A stretch of 64,000 nucleotides of DNA from Amycolatopsis viridis. GTDB lineage: Bacteria; Actinomycetota; Actinomycetes; Mycobacteriales; Pseudonocardiaceae. Every line of letters begins with the position of its first letter. Positions within the stretch are counted from its first letter, which is position 1. Under the pieces are notes generated by a model. That model was given only the letters and a program-made list of their open reading frames with translations. It searched no databases and was not told where the DNA came from. The translations under genes were made by a program, and so were the position numbers. The stretch spans positions 1,674,001-1,738,000 of the forward strand of contig NZ_JAANOU010000001.1 of NCBI RefSeq assembly GCF_011758765.1, in the 5' to 3' direction. Shown here piece by piece: positions 53,617 to 62,626 of this stretch.

Positions 53617-53801
53617 CGGCCAACACCCCGCCGCCACCGGCAAACACGCCGCGTCGAGCGGCAAGCACGCCGCGTCGAGCGGCAAACACGCCGCGGCGGC
53701 GTGTTTGCCCGTCCGCGCGCCGTGTTCGCCGCTGCGGGCGGCGTGTTCGCCGCTCCGGGTGGCGTGTTTGCCGGTCCGGGCGGTGTGTTGGCTGGTTCCG
53801 G
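53617..53801. repeat. 21-bp-period minisatellite in two inverted halves
   Basis: Nine units with an exact 21-bp period. Four (53617-53697) contain GCAAACACGCCGC or close variants on the + strand; five (53698-53801) contain its complement GCGTGTTTGCC or variants. The centre near 53697 is a continuous inverted repeat, so the element can fold into a long cruciform or hairpin. It lies between the divergent small membrane protein and the UMF1 transporter and is not protein-coding in any supported way. Confidence 0.85.
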
Positions 53802-53857
53802 ACGTGACGGCGTTCACCAGTGCGTGCGGCGGACTTCCCGTCGGGCAGAATCACGCC

Positions 53858-55147
53858 GTGACCGTCACCGCCAAGGCCGCGCCAGGCGCCCGGAAAGCCG
53901 TGCTGAGCTGGGCGCTGTGGGACTGGGGAGCGTCCGCGTTCAGCGCGGTGATCCTCACCTTCGTCTTCACCGTCTACCTCACCAAGGGTGTCGCCGCCGA
54001 CACGGAGAGCGGGTCGCAGGCGCTGGGCGTGGCGACCACGATCGCCGGGGTCGTGGTCGCCCTCCTCGCCCCGGTCACCGGGCAGCGCGGCGATGCCGGC
54101 GGCCGGCGCAAGCTGTGGCTCGGCGTGCACAGCGCCGTCGCCATCGCGTGCACCGCGGGGCTCTTCTTCATCCGCGACGAACCGTCCTACCTCCTGGCCG
54201 GGCTGGTCCTGCTCGGCGTCGGCAGCGTGTTCTTCGAGTTCGCCGAGGTCAGCTACAACGCGATGCTCGTGCAGGTGGCCACGCCGAAGACGATGGGCCG
54301 GGTGTCCGGATTCGGCTGGGGCATGGGCTACTTCGGCAGCGTCATCGCGCTGGCGATCGTGCTGTTCGCGTTCGTGCAGCCCGACGTCGGGCTGTTCGGC
54401 GTGACGTCCGCGGGTGGCCTGAACATCCGCGTGGTGGCGCTGTTCGTGGCGGTGTGGTTCGCGGTGTTCGCGCTGCCGGTGCTGCTGTTCGTGCCGGAGA
54501 ACCCGCCCGCCGCCCAGCGGAACCGGGGCAGCTTCTTCTCCGGCTACGCCGTGCTCGGTAAGCGGCTCGCGACGCTGTGGCGCACCGACCGGCGGACGCT
54601 GGGGTTCCTCGCGGCGAGCGCGGTCTACCGCGACGGGCTGGCCGCGATCTTCACCTTCGGCGGGGTCGTCGCCGCCGGCACGTTCGGGTTCAGCCAGACC
54701 GAGGTGGTGCTGTTCGCGATCGCGGCGAACGTGACCGCGGGCATCGGCGCGGTGAGCGGTGGCCGGCTCGACGACCGGTTCGGGCCGAAGACGGTGATCG
54801 TGACGTCGCTGACCGCGCTGGTCGTCATCGGGATCGCCATCACCGCGCTGCCCGGCAAGGCGACCTTCTGGGTGTGCGGGCTGTGCCTGTCGGTCTTCCT
54901 CGGCCCGGCGCAGGCGGCCAGCCGCACCTTCCTCGCGCGGATCGTCGAGCCGGAGCGCGAGGGCGAGGCGTTCGGTCTGTACGCGACCACCGGCCGCGCG
55001 GTCAGCTTCCTCGGGCCGCTGGCGTTCAGCGGCTTCCTCGCCATTTTCGGCAGTCAGCGCGCCGGCATGGCCGGGATCGTGCTGATCCTCGCCGCCGGGC
55101 TGGTCGCGGTCCTGCCGGTGCGGGCGCCGGCCAGGCATGATGGATGA
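53858..55147 (+). CDS. MFS transporter, UMF1 (Atg22-like) family
   Basis: A 429-residue 12-helix permease. LSWALWDWGASAFSAVILTFVFTVYLT is the family's signature start, and VFFEFAEVSYNAMLVQVATPKTMGRVSGFGWGMGYFGS is its most conserved part. In fungi, Atg22 exports amino acids from vacuoles; bacterial substrates are unknown. GTG 53858 (VTVTAKAAPG) is chosen because the open frame upstream consists of the 21-bp repeats. Its stop overlaps the next gene by ATGA. Confidence 0.88.
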   Translation: MTVTAKAAPGARKAVLSWALWDWGASAFSAVILTFVFTVYLTKGVAADTESGSQALGVATTIAGVVVALLAPVTGQRGDAGGRRKLWLGVHSAVAIACTAGLFFIRDEPSYLLAGLVLLGVGSVFFEFAEVSYNAMLVQVATPKTMGRVSGFGWGMGYFGSVIALAIVLFAFVQPDVGLFGVTSAGGLNIRVVALFVAVWFAVFALPVLLFVPENPPAAQRNRGSFFSGYAVLGKRLATLWRTDRRTLGFLAASAVYRDGLAAIFTFGGVVAAGTFGFSQTEVVLFAIAANVTAGIGAVSGGRLDDRFGPKTVIVTSLTALVVIGIAITALPGKATFWVCGLCLSVFLGPAQAASRTFLARIVEPEREGEAFGLYATTGRAVSFLGPLAFSGFLAIFGSQRAGMAGIVLILAAGLVAVLPVRAPARHDG

Positions 55148-55515
55148 CCATGGAGTCCACGCGTGTGGACCGCTGGCTGTGGGCGGTCCGCCTGACCAAG
55201 ACCCGATCGGATGCCGCGGCTGCCTGCCGCGGCGGGCACGTGCGGGTCAACGACCGGCCCGCGAAGCCCGCGACGGGCGTGCACCCGGGCGACACGGTCC
55301 GGGCTCGCGTGCACGACCGGACGCGGATCGTCGAGGTGGTGCGGGTGATCGAGAAGCGGGTCGGCGCCCCGGACGCCGCGACCTGCTACATCGACCGCAC
55401 CCCCGCGCCGCCGCCGGAAGCGGCGATGCCGGTGGCCCGCCGCGAGCGGGGAGCCGGCCGCCCCACCAAGCGGGACCGCCGCTTGCTGGACCGGTTGCGG
55501 GGTCAGGGCTGGTAG
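55144..55515 (+). CDS. S4-domain RNA-binding protein (Hsp15/HslR-like)
   Basis: A 123-residue protein with an N-terminal S4 domain (RVDRWLWAVRLTKTRSDAAAACRGGHVRVNDRPAKP) and a basic C-terminus rich in arginine. In bacteria, Hsp15 binds blocked 50S subunits that still carry tRNA and so helps ribosome rescue. ATG 55144 overlaps the transporter stop; ATG 55150 is an alternative. Coupling to a permease gene is probably incidental. Confidence 0.9.
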   Translation: MTMESTRVDRWLWAVRLTKTRSDAAAACRGGHVRVNDRPAKPATGVHPGDTVRARVHDRTRIVEVVRVIEKRVGAPDAATCYIDRTPAPPPEAAMPVARRERGAGRPTKRDRRLLDRLRGQGW

Positions 55516-55534
55516 CCGTCCTGCCCGGGCGGGC

Positions 55535-55933
55535 TCAGCCGTGGTCCGCCCGCCACTCGGCGACGACGTGCTCCACGTCGAACGGCGCCAGGTTCAGCGG
55601 CGGGCCGGGCGGCGGGCGGCGGATCGCCGCGACGATCCGCTCGTTGATGTCGGCGAGGATCCGCCGCACCTCGGCCTCGGAACCGGCCGCGGCGGCGGCC
55701 GCGCGGGCCTGCGCCGCGTCCTTGCGCAGGGCCAGCGACGGCGGCAGGTAGGTCACGTTCTCGCGCGCCAGCTTCTCGCGCAGCCACGCGTTCTCGTCGT
55801 GCGGTTTCCGCAGCCACGCCAGCGGTTTCCCCGCGCCGGGCAGGTCGTCGAACTCGCCCCGCTCGGCCGCCTCGCGGATCTGCTTCTCCACCCACGTCTC
55901 GAAGCTGACGTCCGGGGGTTTGCGCTCGGTCAC
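55535..55933 (-). CDS. DUF1992 (DnaJ-homologue subfamily C28-like) protein
   Basis: A 132-residue cytoplasmic protein. VSFETWVEKQIREAAERGEFDDLPGAGKPL is the DUF1992 core, and the C-terminal half is helical and charged. The function is unknown in bacteria. GTG 55933 (VTERKPPD) follows GGGAGGAGG. It is convergent with the S4 gene and divergent from tesB. Confidence 0.88.
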   Translation of the reverse strand: MTERKPPDVSFETWVEKQIREAAERGEFDDLPGAGKPLAWLRKPHDENAWLREKLARENVTYLPPSLALRKDAAQARAAAAAAGSEAEVRRILADINERIVAAIRRPPPGPPLNLAPFDVEHVVAEWRADHG

Positions 55934-55992
55934 GGCCGCCTCCTCCCGTCTGTGATACCTGTCTACCACCGGGCACCACGCGCACTCCCTGT

Positions 55993-56008
55993 ATTACCGT
56001 GCGGTAAT
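55993..56008. promoter_or_regulatory. Perfect palindrome overlapping the tesB start codon
   Basis: ATTACCG-TG-CGGTAAT is a perfect 16-bp palindrome whose last two bases are the first two of ATG 56007. A protein bound here would cover the transcription/translation start. It is of TetR-operator type; the regulator is unknown. Confidence 0.6.
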
Positions 56009-56810
56009 GCACGCCGTCAGTGAGACAGCGGTGGCCGAGCCCACCCTCGCCGACCTGCTCGATCTCGAGGAGATCGACCGCGACCTCTACCGTGCCACGC
56101 GCGTTTTCGACGATCCGCTGCCGCTCTACGGCGGCCAGGTCGCCGCGCAGGCCCTCGCCGCGGCCGGCCGCACCGTGGAGCCGGAGCGGCTGCCGCACTC
56201 GCTGCACGGGTACTTCCTGCGGCCGGGCGACGCGACCCGGCCGACGATCTTCCACGTCGACCGCGACCGCGACGGCGGCTCCTATTCCGCCCGCCGGGTC
56301 GTCGCCGTGCAGAACGGCGAGGTCATCTTCAACATGTCGGCCTCCTTCCACCGCCCGGAAGAAGGTGTGGACCGTGAGGCGCACCCGGAACGCCCGGAGG
56401 GCGACCCGGAGGAGCTGCCCAGCGGCGGCATGCCCCGGCTGTTCTCGATGCGCGGCGCCCTCCCGCCGCAGCCGTACCCGGACGGCCAGTGGCCGACCCG
56501 CTTCTGGGCGCGGTGCGAGCTCCACCTGCCCGATGACCCGTTGCTGCACGCCTGCGTCCTGACCTACCTGTCGGACATCTCCTCGGGCGTGGCCGCGTTC
56601 GGCGATGAGAAGGCGTCCGCGTCGTCCAGCCTGGACCACGCCGTGTGGTTCCACCGGCCGGGGCGCCTGGACGAATGGGTGCACATGGACCTGGTGCCGC
56701 AGAGCGTCGCGGGCGGCCGCGGCTGGTACACCGGCACCGTCCGCACCCGCGACGGGGTGCTGCTCGCGAGCCTCGCGCAGGAGTGCCTGTTCCGGAACCG
56801 CAGGCGGTGA
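56007..56810 (+). CDS. tesB: Acyl-CoA thioesterase II
   Basis: A double-hotdog thioesterase of 267 residues. The first hotdog has YGGQVAAQALAAAGRTV and SLHGYFLRPGDATRPTIFHVDRDRDGGSYSARRVVAVQ. The second ends SSLDHAVWFHRPGRLDEWVHMDLV, with the aspartate of LDHA matching the catalytic Asp. It hydrolyses medium/long acyl-CoA. The ATG lies in a palindrome, and no Shine-Dalgarno sequence is seen. An LLM oxidoreductase follows after 10 bp and is probably co-transcribed. Confidence 0.92.
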   Translation: MHAVSETAVAEPTLADLLDLEEIDRDLYRATRVFDDPLPLYGGQVAAQALAAAGRTVEPERLPHSLHGYFLRPGDATRPTIFHVDRDRDGGSYSARRVVAVQNGEVIFNMSASFHRPEEGVDREAHPERPEGDPEELPSGGMPRLFSMRGALPPQPYPDGQWPTRFWARCELHLPDDPLLHACVLTYLSDISSGVAAFGDEKASASSSLDHAVWFHRPGRLDEWVHMDLVPQSVAGGRGWYTGTVRTRDGVLLASLAQECLFRNRRR

Positions 56811-56820
56811 CGTTCGCCCG

Positions 56821-57819
56821 GTGAAGGTCGATTTCGCGGTGCCGTTCGACAGCCCGGCCGACACCCGGGAGCTGATGCGGCGCGCGGAGCGCGACGGCTT
56901 CGACGGGGTGTGGACGACCGAGGTCAAGCGCGACCCGTTCGTCCCGCTCGCCCTCGGCGCCACGGCGACCTCGCGGATCGAGCTCGGCACGGCGATCGCG
57001 GTGGCCTTCGCCCGCAGCCCGATGACGGTCGCGGCGACGGCGAACGACCTGCAGGAACTGTCCGGCGGCCGGCTGCTGCTCGGCCTGGGCACGCAGATCA
57101 AGGCGCACGTCACGCACCGGTTCTCGATGCCGTGGTCACGCCCGGCCGCCCGCATGCGCGAGTTCGTGCTGGCATTGCGCGCGATCTGGGACGCCTGGCA
57201 GCACGGCACCCGGCTGAACTTCCGCGGCGAGTTCTACACGCACACGGTGATGACACCGATGTTCACGCCGGCGCCGCACCCGTTCGGGCCGCCGAAGGTG
57301 CTGCTGGCCGGGGTGGGCGCGGGTATGACGCGGGTGGCCGGGGAGGTGGCGGACGGCTTCCTGTGCCACGGCTTCACGACGGAGCGTTACCTGCGGTCGG
57401 TGACGGTGCCGGCGTTGCGGTCCGGGCGCGGGTCGCTGGACGGGTTCGAGCTGGTGGGTTCGCCGATGGTGGTGACGGGCCGCTCGGCGGCGGATATCGC
57501 GGCCGCGGTGGCTGCGACGCGCCGGCAGATCGCGTTCTACGGGTCGACCCCGGCGTACCGGGGCGTGCTGGAGCTGCACGATCGCGGAGCGCTGGGGGAG
57601 CAGCTGCACGCGCTCTCCCGGCGTGGCGAGTGGGACCGGATGGCCGCCCTCGTCGACGACGAGCTGGTGCACGCCATCGCGGTGGTGGGACCGCCGGCCC
57701 AGGCCGCGGAAGAAGTGCGCCGCCGCTACGCGGATGTCTTCACCCGCGCGACCCTGTACACGCCGTACCCGGCCGATCCGTCGGTGCTGGCCGAGGTAGC
57801 GGCGGCGGTCCGGGGGTAG
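56821..57819 (+). CDS. LLM-class F420-dependent oxidoreductase (TIGR03617-like)
   Basis: A 332-residue luciferase-like TIM barrel. VKVDFAVPFDSPADTRELMRRAERDGFDGVWTTEVKRDPFVPL and IELGTAIAVAFARSPMTVAATANDLQELSGGRLLLGLGTQIKAH are characteristic of the small F420-dependent group. It starts at GTG 56821 directly behind tesB and so may act on an acyl-derived substrate. Cofactor assignment rests on family resemblance only. Confidence 0.88.
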   Translation: MKVDFAVPFDSPADTRELMRRAERDGFDGVWTTEVKRDPFVPLALGATATSRIELGTAIAVAFARSPMTVAATANDLQELSGGRLLLGLGTQIKAHVTHRFSMPWSRPAARMREFVLALRAIWDAWQHGTRLNFRGEFYTHTVMTPMFTPAPHPFGPPKVLLAGVGAGMTRVAGEVADGFLCHGFTTERYLRSVTVPALRSGRGSLDGFELVGSPMVVTGRSAADIAAAVAATRRQIAFYGSTPAYRGVLELHDRGALGEQLHALSRRGEWDRMAALVDDELVHAIAVVGPPAQAAEEVRRRYADVFTRATLYTPYPADPSVLAEVAAAVRG

Positions 57820-57858
57820 CCGCTGCCCGCGGGCTGCCGGGAGCCATCCCGGACTCGC

Positions 57859-58032
57859 TCAGGACGGCGAGAAGTGGTCGTCGTCCTCCTGGTGGGGCGG
57901 GCGCTCGGTGGGGGCGCCCTCGTGCTCGGCCTGCTCGTAGGGCCTGGTGAGGTGCGCTTTGCGTGCGGCTTCCTTCGCCTCGGCGAGCGCCTTCCTCGAT
58001 TCGGCCAGCTCGTCGTGCTCGTGGTCCGGCAC
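57859..58032 (-). CDS. Small hydrophilic protein (57 residues)
   Basis: GTG 58032 follows GGGAGG at 5 nt and opens a 57-residue frame beginning VPDHEHDELAESRKALAEAK and ending EDDDHFSPS. It is a charged, coiled-coil-like N-terminal half with a disordered acidic end. It stays close to actinomycete codon use. Family unknown; the good start and composition make it probable rather than certain. Confidence 0.5.
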   Translation of the reverse strand: MPDHEHDELAESRKALAEAKEAARKAHLTRPYEQAEHEGAPTERPPHQEDDDHFSPS

Positions 58033-58123
58033 GGTCGCCTCCCTTCGCTGCGGTCCGGCCCTCGGCTACCACTTCCGCCCGTCGGCAAACCAGCCGTGGG
58101 CGGAGGCGGACGCCGAACGGGGT

Positions 58124-58456
58124 TCAGCCGCGCGGGGCGTACATGATGACCGCGACACCGGCGAGGCAGACGAGCGCGCCGATGACGTCGAACCGGTCGG
58201 GCCGGTACCCGTCGGCGACCATGCCCCAGACCAGCGATCCGGCGACGAACACACCCCCGTAGGCGGCGAGGATGCGGCCGAAGTTCGCGTCCGGTTGCAG
58301 GGTGGCGACGAAGCCGTACAGCCCGAGCGCGACGACTCCGGCCCCGATCCACAGCCAGCCCCGGTGCTCCCGGACTCCCTGCCACACCAGCCAGGCACCG
58401 CCGATCTCGGCGAGCGCCGCCAGCACGAACAACGCGATCGAGCGCAGAACCAGCAC
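58124..58456 (-). CDS. YnfA family (UPF0060) membrane protein
   Basis: A 110-residue protein with four hydrophobic helices. [24 protein letters not shown] and [37 protein letters not shown] are diagnostic of the YnfA family, which is related to small multidrug-resistance transporters. GTG 58456 ([10 protein letters not shown]) is used as start. It is complete. Physiological role is uncertain. Confidence 0.92.
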   Translation of the reverse strand: MLVLRSIALFVLAALAEIGGAWLVWQGVREHRGWLWIGAGVVALGLYGFVATLQPDANFGRILAAYGGVFVAGSLVWGMVADGYRPDRFDVIGALVCLAGVAVIMYAPRG

Positions 58457-58559
58457 GCCCGACCCTAGCCGTGGCGATCGACGGAACGGCCACCCGGCCG
58501 GGTGTTGCGACCGCGCGGCCGGCACGGTGCACCCGGCCACCGGCGCCGGCGTGTCCGGT

Positions 58560-60293
58560 CTACGGGCGGGGGATGTTGCGCAGGTTGCTGCGGGCCAGCT
58601 CGACCATCTTGCCCACGCCGCCGTTCAGCACGGTCTTGCTCGCGGCCAGGGCGAAGCCCCGCAGCATCTCACTCGTGATCTTCGGCGGGATCGACATCGC
58701 GTTCGGATCGGTGGTCAGCTCGACCAGCGCGGGGCCCGGGTGCTCGAACGCCTTGCTCAGGGCCGAGCGCACCTCGCCCGGGTGGTCGACCCGGGTCGAC
58801 CAGATGCCGCACGCGGCGGCGATCGCGCTGAAGTCGACCGGCGTGTGGTCGGTGCCGAAGGACGGCAGGCCGTCCACGAGCATCTCCAGCTTCACCATGC
58901 CCAGGGACGCGTTGTTGAACAGCACCACCTTCACCGGCACGTCGTACAGCGACAGCGTCAGCAGGTCGCCCATCAGCATCGCCAGCCCGCCGTCGCCGGA
59001 GATGGACACCACCTGGCGGCCCGGGGAGGACAGCGCGGCGCCGATCGCGTGCGGCAGGGCGTTGGCCATGCTGCCGTGCCGGAACGACCCGATCACCCGG
59101 CGCCGGCCGTTCGGCGTCAGGTACCGCGCCGCCCACACGTTGCCCATTCCGGTGTCCACTGTGAACACCGCGTCGTCGGCCGCGACCTCGTCCAGGACCG
59201 CCGCGGCGTACTCCGGGTGGATCGGCGTGCGGTGCTCGATGTCGCGCGTGTAGGCGTCGACCACCTTCTCCAGGCTCCGGGCGTGTTCGCGCAGCATGCG
59301 GTCCAGATAGGACCGGTCGGTGCGCTGCCGCAGCCGGGGGAGCACCGCGGCCAGCGTCTCCTTCACCGACCCGTGCACCGCCAGGTCCAGCGGCGTGCGG
59401 CGGCCCAGGTGCGCCGGGTTGGTGTCGATCTGCACGGTGTGCGCCTGCGGCAGGAACCCGTCGTACGGGAAGTCGGTGCCCAGCAGCACCACCCGGTCCG
59501 CCTCGTGCATCGCTTCGTAGCACGCGCCGTACCCGAGCAGCCCGCTCATGCCGACGTCGTAGGGGTTGTCGAACTGGATCCACTCCTTGCCGCCCAGCGA
59601 GTGACCCACCGGTGCGAGCAGGCGGCCGGCCAGCGCCATCACCTCGTCGTGCGCATCCCGGCACCCGGCCCCGGCGAACAGCATCACCTTCCCGCTGCCG
59701 TCGAGGACCTCGGCCAGCTCCTCGATTGCCGCGTCGCGGGGCACCACCGGCGACGGTTCCACCAGGTGCACCGTCTCGTCCGCCGTGCCGACGGCCCGCC
59801 GCTCCGCCACGTCGCCCGGGATGCTCAGCACCGACACCCCGCCCTTGCCGACGGCCGTCTGCATCGCGATCCGCAGCAGCCGCGGCATCTGCTCGGCCTG
59901 CGACACCAGCTCGCTGAAGTGGCTGCACTCGGCGAACAACTGCTCCGGGTGCGTCTCCTGGAAGAACCCGGTGCCGATCTGCCCGGACGGGATGTGGGAA
60001 GCGATCGCGAGCACCGGCGCGCCGCTGCGGTGCGCGTCGTACAGGCCGTTGATCAGGTGCAGGTTCCCGGGGCCGCAACTGCCCGCGCACACGGTGAGCC
60101 GCCCGGTGATCTGCGCCTCCGCGGCCGCGGCGAACGCCGCCGTCTCCTCGTGCCGCACGTGCACCCAGTCGATGCCCGGGGTGCGCCGCACCGCGTCGAC
60201 GACCGGGTTCAGACTGTCCCCGACGATCCCGTAGATGCGGCGAACCCCGCACTCCCGCAGGATCCGCACCATCTGCTCGGCCACTGTCGCCAT
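58560..60293 (-). CDS. Thiamine-diphosphate pyruvate oxidase/dehydrogenase (PoxB-like)
   Basis: A 577-residue ThDP enzyme of the pyruvate:quinone oxidoreductase group. [17 protein letters not shown] contains the catalytic glutamate, [17 protein letters not shown] and [10 protein letters not shown] form the GDG-N ThDP/Mg motif, and SIPGDVAER and [11 protein letters not shown] lie in the FAD-associated middle domain. It would oxidise pyruvate to acetate and CO2 at the membrane. The C-terminal tail after [12 protein letters not shown] is short and amphipathic, as in PoxB. ATG 60293 is used as start. Confidence 0.9.
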   Translation of the reverse strand: MATVAEQMVRILRECGVRRIYGIVGDSLNPVVDAVRRTPGIDWVHVRHEETAAFAAAAEAQITGRLTVCAGSCGPGNLHLINGLYDAHRSGAPVLAIASHIPSGQIGTGFFQETHPEQLFAECSHFSELVSQAEQMPRLLRIAMQTAVGKGGVSVLSIPGDVAERRAVGTADETVHLVEPSPVVPRDAAIEELAEVLDGSGKVMLFAGAGCRDAHDEVMALAGRLLAPVGHSLGGKEWIQFDNPYDVGMSGLLGYGACYEAMHEADRVVLLGTDFPYDGFLPQAHTVQIDTNPAHLGRRTPLDLAVHGSVKETLAAVLPRLRQRTDRSYLDRMLREHARSLEKVVDAYTRDIEHRTPIHPEYAAAVLDEVAADDAVFTVDTGMGNVWAARYLTPNGRRRVIGSFRHGSMANALPHAIGAALSSPGRQVVSISGDGGLAMLMGDLLTLSLYDVPVKVVLFNNASLGMVKLEMLVDGLPSFGTDHTPVDFSAIAAACGIWSTRVDHPGEVRSALSKAFEHPGPALVELTTDPNAMSIPPKITSEMLRGFALAASKTVLNGGVGKMVELARSNLRNIPRP

Positions 60294-60418
60294 CGCCCCA
60301 CCTTTCCGCGTCTGGGATCCAGGGTCCTCTCGCCGCAGCGCGGACGTCCAGCCGACTTCACTCGTTGCGGGCAGAATCGAACAGTGTGTTTCCGCACGTT
60401 CGGGTGAGCGAGCGGAAT

Positions 60419-61111
60419 TCAGGCGCGGGCACACGGTTCGAGTCGGCCCCGGACCTCGTCGAAGTGGTGGCGCACGGCGTCCTCGATACCGTCCGGATCG
60501 CCCGCCGCGATGGCGTCCACCACCAGCTGGTGCTTGGTGACCAGGGCGTCCGACGGCGTGCGTGGCGCGCCGATGAGCACCTCCGTCTGCCGGTAGACGC
60601 TCCAGAACAGGCGGATCAGCTCGGCGGCTAGCTCGTTGCCCGCCGCGGTGCAGATCAGCTCGTGGAACTCGCCGTCCGCGACCGCCGAGGTGGCCGGGTC
60701 CGCCATCCGCCGCACCCGCTCCGCGAGCTGGTCGAGCAGCGCCTCGTCCCGCTGCCGGGCGAGTTTGCGGGTCAGTTCGGTCTCCAGGATCTGCCGCACC
60801 TCCAGCAGGTCGCGCAGCCCCTGCAGGTCGTCCCGGGAGCGCGCGCGGGTGCGGAACAGCAGGGACGGGCTGAGGGCCGTCATGCTGGCGGCACCGACGA
60901 AGGTGCCGTAGCCGTGCCGGATCTCCACGATGCCCAGGGCCTGCAACGTGCGCAGCGCCTCCCGCACCGAGTTGCGCGCCGCACCGAACTCCGCCATCAG
61001 CCTCGGCTCCGGCGGCAGGGGGTCGCCGGGACCGAGCTGCCGCCGGTCGATGAGCTCGACGATCGAGTCGGCCAGTTCCTGGCTGCGCAGTGTCCGCACT
61101 CTTGCCACCAT
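60419..61111 (-). CDS. GntR/FadR-family regulator
   Basis: A 230-residue regulator with an N-terminal GntR winged helix (GDPLPPEPRLMAEFGAARNSVREALRTLQALGIVEIRHGYGTFV) and a C-terminal FCD helical ligand domain (LLEVRQILETELTRKLA ... DGEFHELICTAAGNELAAELI). FCD regulators bind small carboxylates. It is divergent from a sugar-acid/carboxylate MFS gene across an 80-bp gap that has a repeated ACGTCC (61148-61153, 61156-61161), and probably controls that gene. Confidence 0.9.
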   Translation of the reverse strand: MVARVRTLRSQELADSIVELIDRRQLGPGDPLPPEPRLMAEFGAARNSVREALRTLQALGIVEIRHGYGTFVGAASMTALSPSLLFRTRARSRDDLQGLRDLLEVRQILETELTRKLARQRDEALLDQLAERVRRMADPATSAVADGEFHELICTAAGNELAAELIRLFWSVYRQTEVLIGAPRTPSDALVTKHQLVVDAIAAGDPDGIEDAVRHHFDEVRGRLEPCARA

Positions 61112-61191
61112 CCGAGGTCGTCGGCTACCGTCCCGGGCATCATACGACGTCCAACGTCCCACAACCAGTCCTCGACGCAGAGGTAGGACGC

Positions 61192-62589
61192 ATGACCTCC
61201 CCGATCCCGTGGTACCGCCGCCTGGGGCCCGGACAGTGGAAGGCGTTCGGCGCAGCGTGGCTCGGCTACCTGCTCGACGGCTTCGACTTCGTGATCATCA
61301 CCCTGGTGCTCACCGAGCTGCGCGACGAATTCCACCTGTCCCTGGCCACCGCCGCCACGCTGGTGTCCGCCGCGTTCGTGTCGCGCTGGCTGGGCGGGCT
61401 CGCGCTCGGCGCGTTCGGCGACCGCTTCGGCCGCCGCCCGGCGATGATCGCCTCCATCGTCCTGTACGCCGCCGGCACCGCGTTGTGCGGTTTCGCCTGG
61501 AGTTACTGGTCGCTGTTCGTCTTCCGCGCGATCGTCGGGCTCGGCATGGCCGGGGAGTACGGGGCCAGCAGCACCTACGTGATGGAGAGCTGGCCGAAGG
61601 ACCTGCGCAACCGCGCCACCGGTTTCCTGCTGTCGGCCTACCCGATCGGGTCCGTCCTGGCCGCTCGCGCGTACGACCTGATCGTGCCGCACCTGGGCTG
61701 GCGGTGGCTGTTCTGGATCGGGATCGTGCCGGTTTTCGTGGCGTTGTGGCTGCGCCGGGCGCTGCCCGAGGCCGGGGACTGGACGGCGGAGGTCGGCTCC
61801 GGCAACGCGCGGTCGACGAGCGCGACCGCGCTGCTCGACCGGCGCTGGGCGGCGGTCAACGTGGTTGTCACGCTGGTGCTCGCGACCAGCCTCGTGCTGA
61901 TCTTCTCCGGCCACGCCGGCGCGTTCTACCCGCTGTGCATCGCCCTGTGCGTGATCGGTTTCGTCGTGTTCGCCGTGCAGATCAGCGGCCGGGCGTGGCC
62001 GATGGCGGTCGGGCTGATGCTGACCGTGTTCTGCGCGTTCCTGTACTCGTGGCCGATCCAGTCGCTGCTGCCGACCTACCTGAAGACCGTGCTGCACTAC
62101 AACGCCGGTCAGGTCGCGAACGCGCTGACCTGGGCCGGGCTCGGCTACGCAGCCGGGTCCTGCCTGGCCGGCGTCGTCGGTGACCGGTTCGGCACGCGGG
62201 CCACCTACGTCGGCGGGCTGCTGCTGTCGCTGGTGTTCGTGTTCCCCGCGTTCGCGCTCGGGTCCGGCAGCATCGTGCTGGTGTGGCTGCTGCTGTTCGT
62301 GTTGCAGGGCACCAGTTCCGGGATCTCGGGGCTGCTGCCGAAGTACATCGGCGACCACTTCCCGACCCGGACGCGGGCGGCGAGCCTCGGGTTCACCTAC
62401 AACGTCGGTGCCCTCGGCGGCGCGGTCGCCCCGCTGCTCGGCGCGCAGGTGGCCGGTCACCTCGGGCTCGGTCCGGCGCTGGGCTGGCTCGCGGCCGGCC
62501 TGACGGTGCTCACCGCGCTGCTGGTGGGGTTCGACGTGCCGGCCCGGCTGGGCAGGCTCGGGAAGCGGAAACCGGCACCGGTCGGCTGA
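61192..62589 (+). CDS. MFS transporter, sialate/carboxylate:H+ symporter (SHS/NanT-like)
   Basis: A 465-residue 12-helix importer. WYRRLGPGQWKAFGAAWLGYLLDGFDF is the SHS-family start, ALGAFGDRFGRRPAMI motif A, and GLGMAGEYGASSTYVMESWPKDLRNRATGFL the long conserved loop. SHS members import lactate, sialic acid or related acids. GAGGTAGGA precedes ATG 61192. The divergent FCD-GntR gene supports a carboxylate substrate. Confidence 0.9.
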   Translation: MTSPIPWYRRLGPGQWKAFGAAWLGYLLDGFDFVIITLVLTELRDEFHLSLATAATLVSAAFVSRWLGGLALGAFGDRFGRRPAMIASIVLYAAGTALCGFAWSYWSLFVFRAIVGLGMAGEYGASSTYVMESWPKDLRNRATGFLLSAYPIGSVLAARAYDLIVPHLGWRWLFWIGIVPVFVALWLRRALPEAGDWTAEVGSGNARSTSATALLDRRWAAVNVVVTLVLATSLVLIFSGHAGAFYPLCIALCVIGFVVFAVQISGRAWPMAVGLMLTVFCAFLYSWPIQSLLPTYLKTVLHYNAGQVANALTWAGLGYAAGSCLAGVVGDRFGTRATYVGGLLLSLVFVFPAFALGSGSIVLVWLLLFVLQGTSSGISGLLPKYIGDHFPTRTRAASLGFTYNVGALGGAVAPLLGAQVAGHLGLGPALGWLAAGLTVLTALLVGFDVPARLGRLGKRKPAPVG

Positions 62590-62626
62590 ACCGCGCGCCG
62601 CGGGCGTGGCGGCGAACCCGGCCACC

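Noticed and set aside
53617-53801. Possible CRISPR array
   Set aside because: Units abut with no unique spacers, and the orientation flips in the middle; no cas genes are present.
53606-53857. N-terminal extension of the UMF1 transporter with heptad-like GKHAASS repeats
   Set aside because: The 7-residue period is the translation of the 21-bp DNA repeat and appears in several frames on both strands. GTG 53858 begins the family-conserved part.
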